A stretch of 64,000 nt of DNA, from contig NW_026947485.1 in NCBI RefSeq assembly GCF_034190915.1, positions 51,257,019 through 51,321,018 of the forward strand, given 5' to 3'. A program made the translations under genes and the position numbers. The notes under the pieces were generated by a model that was given only the letters and a program-made list of their open reading frames with translations, was not told the origin of the DNA and made no database searches. Below are positions 27,606 through 34,568 of the stretch, piece by piece (the stretch's first letter is position 1; the number at the start of each line of letters is the position of its first letter). The DNA is from Cavia porcellus (Eukaryota > Chordata > Mammalia > Rodentia > Caviidae).

Positions 27606-28579
27606 AAAACATTTTGTGAAGAACATGATATATTGCTTAATGGAATACCTTTACCTTAGACTATATTATTCAGAGCATTTTAGGGCAAATGACAGTGTAA
27701 TTATCAATCTCTCTGAAACCAACATTAAATAGTAATTTAAAAAAAAATCAACTAGTTACCAAATGAAAACACAAAGGAGACATTTTGCAGTAAATTTCAG
27801 TACCTAGTATTCCATAAGCCCCAAAGAAAGGGCCCAAAAGACACCAAACATGTGAGTTAAATAGTTATGTTTCAGAAAGGGGAAGAAATAATTAGGTAGT
27901 GTGTGATGGGCAGAAGGACCTTCATCTAGTTATTTACTGTAAAGCATTTCATTTTACAGTAGCAGCTGAGAGGGTAAGAAAGATTGAAGCAATTGAAGCC
28001 ACCAGCTGTTGTGCTATCTCAAAATTGGTATCTAGTTAGCACTGCTGTCCAGGACAAGGTTTCGAAATAAGAAGTGGCTTCCAGCAAAACCTAGGGTGAG
28101 TATGAATGGAAAAAGACACATGGAAAGGAGAAGTGCAGGGAAGTGAAATTCAGCATGCTTGCAACTAACCAACAAAATGGGTTTTTTTTTCAATTTCAGT
28201 TAAAATATTTAAGTAAAAGTAATAAATTTAAATTCCGGCTTTGCAATCACACTAGTCATACTTCAAGATCTTAACAGCTAGAAAGAAATAACATCAGGAA
28301 TTCCAGAAGCATCTATATCTGTATGTCTCTATCTGTACATCTCTATCTATCTCTATACCTATATATCTCACCACTATACATCACTACTGTCTATATAATT
28401 ATTACTATTTAATTACTGTAAATGTAGATCTGTAACCTTTCTGAAGTATGACAAGATTTTTAAAAACACATCATTACAGATGCCCTGGAAAAAAAAACTG
28501 AGCAGTAGTAAATTATCAAGGTCAAATTTCATATAAATTTATAAAAAGAAAAAAAAGACATATCTAGAAATAATGAGAG

Positions 28580-29000
28580 AGCATTTGAAATATGCATCCA
28601 TAAATAGAACAAGACTGTAAGTTATTTTAAAACAAAATAAAGACATTAAAAGATTAATATGTATAAATAGTCATACAAATCAGAATTAGAAAAACTTAGA
28701 AGTAAAATGACAACTCAGGAAAAAATGGAAAATGAGAAAAAGAGTATTATATGATGAACAAAATAGTAAGACTAGAAGTGTGAAAAATCTGATAATATTT
28801 AAAGTGATAAAGTCTAAAAAGTTTTTTTTAATGAAAGGTAAAAAGTACTATGGAGAAAGTATCAAATGTTGAAAACAGACTACAAAGATGGAACATACAG
28901 ATTTCAGGAATCTCAAAAGAGAAAAACCAAACCACAGGAAGAAATATCAAAGAATATAGTTCAAAAAAATTTCTTGAATTTAAAAATGATTTACTTAACA
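28580..29000 (+). repeat. Possible old L1 ORF1-region fragment
   Basis: A-rich sequence with L1 ORF1-like phrasing ('gttgaaaacagactacaaag', 'cagatttcaggaatctcaaa'). No usable reading frame. Weak assignment. Confidence 0.35.
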
Positions 29001-29009
29001 TTATGGTCT

Positions 29010-29070
29010 CTAGGGGTATCCATTATCCTACTAATGACTCAATCTATCCTTCTTTATGGTAGAGTAGTAG

Positions 29071-29116
<46 letters not shown>

Positions 29117-29345
29117 TAGAGTAGTAGTTATATATATATATTCATACATATACAGTAGTTATATATATATACACATATATATATATATTTTAATGCATTT
29201 ATCATTGATGAAAATGTAGGCCATTTCCAAGATTTAGCTGTTATTATGCTGCTATAAACATGGGTATACAATAGTAGATACCCATTTAAATAATATATAA
29301 CTCCTTTCATATGAGAAACCCAAAGTATAAATAACTTTAAAAACA
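29010..29345 (-). repeat. L1 ORF2 3'-region fragment with (TA)n expansion
   Basis: Reverse-strand L1: 'ccttctttatggtagagtag', then after a long TA run 'gcatttatcattgatgaaaa' and 'tgctgctataaacatggg', a pattern conserved in mammalian L1s. The (TA)n tract (about 29072-29114) and the locally repeated 'atggtagagtagtagttata' are expansions inside it. Confidence 0.65.
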
Positions 29346-31097
29346 AAATAAAAAGCAGACAACAGGAATCAGGGAAATTTCCTTTGCAAATGGGAAGAGA
29401 ATCTAAATTGGAGGGAGGAGAGGAAAGAATACAAAGAATTAAGATGTGCTAAATACATTCATCTACTTCCTAAGATGAATATAAACATGTAATACATGTA
29501 TTAATAAAAAATTTAAGAAGCAAAAATTAAAATGATTTAAAATTACATATCAAAAACACACTGAATATCCAAAACATCAACTCAGAAAAACAAATACCAA
29601 CTATCTTGTAGTCAGATTTACTGGATTTATGTGTATTTTTTAAAAGCATATAATTTGTAGAAGAAAAAAATTATATAGTTATTACATAGTTAGTTTTCTA
29701 CCTAACTAGATCAGAAGAAAATAGACTAAAATAAGATATTCAAGAAAAACACTGTGAATCCAGCATTTTATAGGAAATGACTTTCAAGGATGAACAACAA
29801 AGAGTTTTATCAACTTCAAGAAGCTGGGAAGCATTTCCATGAGCCCTTTCCAAGGAAGCTATAGAAACTAGCTTCAGACAGCCAAGGTTGATGGAAAGGC
29901 ATTGACATAAGGAAGGAGGCATGTGTGTGTTTATATAAATTTCTGTGGGACTAAGACTAAGGTTAAAGAAGGAGAGAGTGAAATATATATTAACCTTATG
30001 ACCTGACAATGTAGATCTAAATTAAATAAAGTGGCAAAAAAGTAAAATTCTAACATTTTTAGTATTCATATTGGTGGGAGTATTTACATTATTAAGCTGC
30101 AGTTAAGAAATAAAACAAGTAATTAGGGAATATTTTAATTTTACCACTCCCTGTGACTTTGAGAACTAAGATTCTATATATGGAGCAAAGACAGGTAAAA
30201 TAAAATCCAAAAACTAAAATAGTTTATTATTTTGACTTTATATTTAACTGGCTGGCTAGCCATCCATCCGATTTTACTAGCTCTGGTAAAAATCAATAAC
30301 CTCATAGCAATAAACCAGGTTTACATATTGTGATCTTGAAGTAGAATTTCTCAGTAAAAGGAACCAAAGCTTTTTGGTACAGTGGCTGATTCCAGGTGTA
30401 GAGCAGGAAAAGTATATGATGGGACTGTGATATGTTGTCCTAGAAGTGAGCAAGGAGGCTGTGAAAGAAACCTCCCGGGATGATGTCAGATGAAGTCAGA
30501 AATCAGCTGAAAGAGGCTGCCAAATGAGGTCAACTTGACCTTCATCACCGACAACAATTACAATGGATTGAATTCCATCAAATATGCTAAATTCCACAAA
30601 ATCATTTTATTTAAAAAAAAACCGCTAATCAACTTTGGTAGTAACTAACTGTCCAAGGAACTACTAAGTAGAAAGAAAGAATTGAAGATTTACCTTGCCT
30701 TTCCACTGTGTAACTAAATATTAAAGAGAAATTGAGTCACAAGTATTCCAAGTAATGAAGAGTTAAATATCACCATTTCATAATAGTGAATGACATCATT
30801 GACTGTTACTATCATAACAAAAGAAATAATCAGATATTATGCATTAAATCTTTCCTAAAGGGCTACCAAAAGAATAACACTGATTCTGGTTCAATCTTCA
30901 TAAATAGCTGCCAATTGACAGGAAATACATGGGCAAAACAATCTATTAAACTGCATGAAGGATACAAAATCAGCAAAATCCAGATTTTAGCAGACTCTAG
31001 AAATAAGATAATTGAAGTGTTTTAGCTGAAAAATTGTAAGAAAAAAAAATGAGAACTGATAGATTAAGAGACTTAAAATAACATGTCAATTGTTGTA
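29346..31097. other. Intergenic; provirus integration flank
   Basis: AT-rich, no coding sequence recognised. 29390-29520 (GGAG-rich, then 'aatacatgtattaataaaaaa') may be an L1 3' end. Otherwise nothing is identified. Confidence 0.4.
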
Positions 31098-31102
31098 AGG
31101 TG
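31098..31102. repeat. Target-site duplication, left copy
   Basis: aggtg directly before the TG of the 5' LTR and directly after the CA of the 3' LTR (40149-40153). Five bases are certain. The base before it on the left (a) equals the terminal LTR base on the right, so a six-base duplication, as usual for betaretroviruses, cannot be excluded if one A was lost. Confidence 0.9.
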
Positions 31103-31596
31103 TGTTGGGAGCTCGACCGAGTGATATGAGGCCTGTGGTGAGGAGTGAAGCCTGAGCTAGATTGCCCCTCCCGTCGACCGAGTGATATGAGGCCTGTGGT
31201 GAGGAGTGAAGCCTGAGCTAGATTACCCCTCCCATCGAGTATGCCAAGATGGCGCCCATTTCCTGCTCCCTAGCTAGTAAACAACACGCCCTGTAAGCTA
31301 GTCTGCCCAGCAACAGCTGACGCTGGCCAATCAGCTCGTCTTGCCTACTTTGATGTGATTGGTCGATGTGTCCATATATATGCTGACACCACCCCTGGGG
31401 CGAAAACACACACCAAGAAGAGGGACTGCTGAGAGAAGCACACAAGGAGCCGTAGGGAACGGACCAGAGGAGGCTTCCCTCAGGCGGGATCCGAGATCCC
31501 GGAACAGGGCGTACGGAGAGAGAAAATAAATCAGAGGCTATCCGCCGACTACTCGTGTCGTGTGTTTTTTCCTGCCGGCCGGGATCGACACCGACA
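31103..31596 (+). repeat. 5' LTR (494 bp)
   Basis: TGTTGG...CCGACA, with near-perfect terminal inverted repeats. U3 holds a 61-bp tandem duplication (31113-31173 and 31174-31234), a YY1-like site aagatggcg (31246-31254), CCAAT (in 'ggccaatcag', about 31326) and inverted CCAAT ('gattggtc', about 31357), and a TATA box tatatat (31375-31381). Transcription should start near 31,400. AATAAA at 31525-31530 is followed by a GT-rich stretch (about 31555-31570), giving a short R and U5. The linear end would be ...CATT, the TT lying between LTR and primer site. Identical to 39655-40148. Confidence 0.97.
31113..31234 (+). repeat. U3 61-bp tandem duplication (enhancer-like)
   Basis: Two head-to-tail units starting 'tcgaccgagtgatatgagg'. 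They differ at two positions: attGcccc versus attAcccc, and cccG versus cccA at the unit end. A third partial start (tcgag) follows. Present identically in the 3' LTR at 39665-39786. Duplicated U3 blocks in retroviruses commonly act as enhancers; that role is inferred here. Confidence 0.95.
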
Positions 31597-31598
31597 TT

Positions 31599-31616
31599 TG
31601 GTGGCCCGTACGGGGA
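31599..31616 (+). promoter_or_regulatory. Primer-binding site, tRNA-Ile
   Basis: tggtggcccgtacgggga is an 18/18 complement of the 3' end of tRNA-Ile (AAT) including CCA, as I recall that tRNA (its 3' end reads ...tccccgtacgggccA plus CCA). It starts two bases (tt) after the LTR. Minus-strand DNA synthesis would prime here. Confidence 0.85.
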
Positions 31617-31670
31617 ACTGATCACCCCCGAGGCGAGGCGGACGACGCTCCAGTATTGCTCTGCAGGACA

Positions 31671-31672
31671 GG
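31671..31672 (+). promoter_or_regulatory. Major splice donor in the leader
   Basis: gacag|gtgagt, a consensus donor, 55 nt after the primer site and 126 nt before gag. Its partner is the acceptor at 37060, giving a spliced env message. The packaging signal is expected between here and gag. Confidence 0.8.
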
Positions 31673-31797
31673 TGAGTAGGGGATAAACCTGGGCTCTGGG
31701 TGGCGCGCACCTACAGGGCTTTTTAGACTCCCCTCAAGCTCACGTGTATGTGGCAGGTTAGCCTCACACGGTGAGAACGGACTCCTCAGTGACAGGC

Positions 31798-33801
31798 ATG
31801 GGCAACTTACCCACTAAGAGTTCCAAGTCACTGGTAAGAGCGGTGAAAGACCTGCTCAAGATTTCAGGTATATCAATGAGCTCCAAGACACTTACGGAGT
31901 TTCTCCAACAAGTAGATGAGGCGGCACCCTGGTTCCTGCCGACGGGGCACTTGTCCCTACCTTGCTGGGAGAAATTAGGTAAGGATTTAGAGAGAGCAGA
32001 AGAGGAGCGCCGACTCCCACTTTCGGTTCGGCCGCTCTGGGAGATGATTCATTCATGCCTCAAAGGGGAGAGGAATGGGGCTAAGGATAGCGCAGATGGG
32101 CTCTCTCAGGCCCGCCGAGCTTTTGAAGGGGCCCGTTCGGAGTCCTCCCGAGAGGGGTCCGTCGCAGGGAGCGTGCGGAGGCGCTCGCGAGAGCGAGGCA
32201 AGAGAGAGGTACCCCCTGCCTCGGATTCCTCGGGCTCAGATACCTCGGAAGGCGAGGACAATGAGGCAAGTGACCCCCCTAATCCCTTTGCAGCTTTACG
32301 TAGAGACCTAGTCAAGATGCAGACAGACCTAGAGAAGGGAAGGAAACTCCTGAGCACTCCCCAACGGAAAGCCGTAGAGCCTTCCGCGCCACCCTGGGAG
32401 GTCCCAAACACCGGTTCCTGTGGTGAGATGGCGGCCTGGGGCCATCCTCCGTCACCCCCCCCATGGAGGGAGTGGCCTGGACCGTTGTCACATGTAGGGC
32501 CACCATCTTGTCTGCCTGGCGACCCGCCATCTTGTGCCCCAAAGACTGGTCGGCCATGTTACAAAGAGATACAATTTTGTGATAGGGAGGGACAGACATC
32601 TCATGGGGAGGCACCACCCTGTGAAAAAATGCCAAGGTCCCAGGGAAGGTATTTTCGTAGATGGACATTTAGAATGGAACAGATTCCTCAAGGGGCGAAT
32701 GAGTATGAACAATGTGGGCTTTATCCGGTGCTCCTAGCGCAAGGCCAAGGACCCAATTACTGGGAACCACTGGAGATCAAGCAAATTAAGGAGCTTAAAA
32801 ATGCGGTTGCCACATTTGGCCCTACTGCTCCTTACACTATAACTATGTTGGAGAATTTGTCTGCCGGTGGCTTTCTGACGCCCAGTGATTGGACCCAACT
32901 GGCTAAAGCCTGCCTGGCCCCCGGGGCTTTTCTGGATTGGCGCGCCTGGTATACTGAGTTTGCCGCCGAACAGGCTGAAAAAAATGCGGCTAGGGGCCAT
33001 AGGGGGCAAAATGAGGATATGCTTATGGGTAAGGGTCAGTACGCTCAAGATCAAACTAGATTCCCTCCAAATGTGTATGAACAGATACATAACATAGGCA
33101 TCCGCGCCTGGAAGCAGGTAAACAACACAGGGGTGGCCTCACAATGCCTCTCTAAAATTGTTCAGGGCAACACAGAACCTTTTGTGGATTTTGTGGCCAG
33201 AATGCAGGAGGCAGCTGACAGACTCTTTTCAGATCCGAGTGCTGCTGCTCCTCTTATTAAACAGTTAATCTTCGAACAGTGCACCAAGGACTGCAGGGCA
33301 GCCATAGCACCCCATAAAGGTAAAAACATAGAGGCGTGGATTAAAATTTGTAGAGAAATAGGGGGGCCATTATCCAACTCAGGCGTGGCTGCCCTTTTAG
33401 CCGCCGCCTTACAACAGACAGGGCCTCAGAAGACCAATCACCCTGGTAAGCCCAGGGGATGTTTCCAGTGTGGGGATCCCAGCCATATAAGGAAAAACTG
33501 CCCCAAGACCGGACAGGGGGAGTTTATATCCAAGAGACAGGAATCAGACAGACGAACGGGAACCTGCGAAAGGTGCGGTAAAGGTTCTCACAAAGCAAAA
33601 GATTGCAGATCTATTTTTGATGCCCAGGGGAACCGTATTAGTGGCAGGGAGACTACGGAGCCAAAAAACGGCCAGAGGGGGCCCTCCTTACGGACGGGCC
33701 CCCACTCCCTAGACAGGACAACACAAGATGGCACCCCCCCACAGGGGCCACCCCCGGGCCAGCAGGCGTGGACCTCTGTGTCGCCTCCAGACTCCTATTA
33801 A
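31798..33801 (+). CDS. gag: Gag polyprotein (intact, 667 aa)
   Basis: The ATG at 31798 starts MGNLP, giving the Gly-2 expected for myristoylation; the frame is open further upstream but without an ATG. Matrix (about residues 1-105) has the betaretroviral pattern with a 'PWFLPTG' motif. A variable, Arg/Ser- and acid-rich linker follows and carries a PSAP late-domain motif at residues 195-198, a Tsg101-binding type used for budding. Capsid spans about residues 290-530, with the major homology region near 456-476 (QGNTEPFVDF...). Nucleocapsid has two CCHC zinc knuckles: C-X2-C-X4-H-X4-C at 555-568 and 590-603. Length and layout fit betaretroviruses. No stop or frameshift. The slippery site for pro lies inside the last 45 codons. 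Membrane-directed assembly is inferred from the myristoylation signal. Confidence 0.95.
   Translation: MGNLPTKSSKSLVRAVKDLLKISGISMSSKTLTEFLQQVDEAAPWFLPTGHLSLPCWEKLGKDLERAEEERRLPLSVRPLWEMIHSCLKGERNGAKDSADGLSQARRAFEGARSESSREGSVAGSVRRRSRERGKREVPPASDSSGSDTSEGEDNEASDPPNPFAALRRDLVKMQTDLEKGRKLLSTPQRKAVEPSAPPWEVPNTGSCGEMAAWGHPPSPPPWREWPGPLSHVGPPSCLPGDPPSCAPKTGRPCYKEIQFCDREGQTSHGEAPPCEKMPRSQGRYFRRWTFRMEQIPQGANEYEQCGLYPVLLAQGQGPNYWEPLEIKQIKELKNAVATFGPTAPYTITMLENLSAGGFLTPSDWTQLAKACLAPGAFLDWRAWYTEFAAEQAEKNAARGHRGQNEDMLMGKGQYAQDQTRFPPNVYEQIHNIGIRAWKQVNNTGVASQCLSKIVQGNTEPFVDFVARMQEAADRLFSDPSAAAPLIKQLIFEQCTKDCRAAIAPHKGKNIEAWIKICREIGGPLSNSGVAALLAAALQQTGPQKTNHPGKPRGCFQCGDPSHIRKNCPKTGQGEFISKRQESDRRTGTCERCGKGSHKAKDCRSIFDAQGNRISGRETTEPKNGQRGPSLRTGPHSLDRTTQDGTPPQGPPPGQQAWTSVSPPDSY
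33663..33703 (+). promoter_or_regulatory. gag-pro -1 ribosomal frameshift signal
   Basis: Heptamer A AAA AAC at 33663-33669, in the gag reading phase (codons AAA-AAC). A 7-nt spacer follows, then an 8-bp GC stem (gggggccc at 33677-33684 with gggccccc at 33696-33703; 11-nt loop). The heptamer is the one used by the mouse mammary tumour virus gag-pro site. After slippage the pro frame is open without interruption from 33669. Confidence 0.9.
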
Positions 33802-34568
33802 CACCCGATATGGGCGTTCAGGTGGTTGAAACCACCTCCAAAGGACCACTACCCGACAAGCTAGTTGGTTTAGTGATTGGACAGTCCTCCACAGCCCTCC
33901 GGGGCCTTACCGTGATCCCTGGAGTTGTAGACCCAGATTATTTAGGAAACATCAAAATCATGGTACAATCTCATATAGGGACCATAGTAATTGATGAAGG
34001 GGATAAGATAGCACAACTTTTACTGTTCCCCAGTCTCCATGAGAGACCCCGGTCCGGTCAACGGGTTAGAGGGGGTCAGGGACTTGGCTCCTCTAAGGAA
34101 ATTTTTGAAGGACTTCATATGACTCTTGATAAAAGGCCCATGCTATCGCTCAGGATTAACGGAAAAAAGATAACAGGACTCCTAGATACAGGGGCAGACC
34201 GTTCCATCGTCTCCAAGAAAGACTGGCCCCCTAGTTGGCCTACCAACACAGCTGACAACACACTCCAAGGATTGGGGATAGTGGCTGCCCCCCAGGTTAG
34301 TGCCGTGACCCTGCCTTGGGGTGATGAGGAAGGTCACCGAGGACATTTTCAACCTTTTGTCTTGCAGCTGCCAGTATCCTTGTGGGGAAGAGACGTTCTC
34401 ACCCAGATGGATGTCACTCTTACATCCACCTGCTCTCCCCAAGCCAAAGGGATACTCAAAAATCAGGGATATGTCCCCGGCAAGGGCCTGGGCGCAGCCC
34501 TGCAGGGCCGGACATCCCCCGTACCTGTAGAAAAAAGGGAAGGTAGACACGGGTTGGGTTTTTCCTAG
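33669..34568 (+). CDS. pro: Pro: dUTPase - aspartic protease - G-patch (intact, -1 frame)
   Basis: Reached by frameshift, not by its own ATG; the trans-frame part is 299 aa. All dUTPase motifs are visible: 'AGVDLCV', 'IGQSS' (family usually GRSS), 'GVVDPDY' with the catalytic Asp, 'GDKIAQL', and a Gly-rich C-terminal motif 'RGGQGLGSS'. dUTPase hydrolyses dUTP and limits uracil in viral DNA. The retropepsin follows, with catalytic D-T-G-A at 34185 and a later 'GRDVL' motif; it acts as a dimer and cleaves Gag/Pol. A C-terminal G-patch (GYVPGKGLG..., ending 'GRHGLGF') is a betaretroviral hallmark that binds nucleic acid and aids reverse transcription. The frame ends at tag 34566-34568, just after the next slippery site. 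Confidence 0.95.
   Translation, partial: RPEGALLTDGPPLPRQDNTRWHPPTGATPGPAGVDLCVASRLLLTPDMGVQVVETTSKGPLPDKLVGLVIGQSSTALRGLTVIPGVVDPDYLGNIKIMVQSHIGTIVIDEGDKIAQLLLFPSLHERPRSGQRVRGGQGLGSSKEIFEGLHMTLDKRPMLSLRINGKKITGLLDTGADRSIVSKKDWPPSWPTNTADNTLQGLGIVAAPQVSAVTLPWGDEEGHRGHFQPFVLQLPVSLWGRDVLTQMDVTLTSTCSPQAKGILKNQGYVPGKGLGAALQGRTSPVPVEKREGRHGLGFS
34556..34562 (+). promoter_or_regulatory. pro-pol -1 frameshift heptamer
   Basis: G GGT TTT in the pro reading phase (GGT-TTT), fitting the X XXY YYZ rule, four bases before the pro stop. The -1 frame from 34562 is open through all of pol. I did not find an equally clear stem just downstream. Confidence 0.8.

Noticed and set aside
29065..29190. TA-rich arrays with a repeated 'ggtagagtagtagtta' motif, considered as CRISPR-like or satellite
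   Set aside because: Simple (TA)n expansion and slippage within an old L1 fragment; no spacer structure and a vertebrate genome.
31218..31625. 135-codon minus-strand frame across the 5' LTR (and its copy at 39770-40156)
   Set aside because: It is antisense to the LTR, resembles no protein I know, and appears twice only because the LTRs are identical. It is not in the sense direction of an MMTV-type superantigen.
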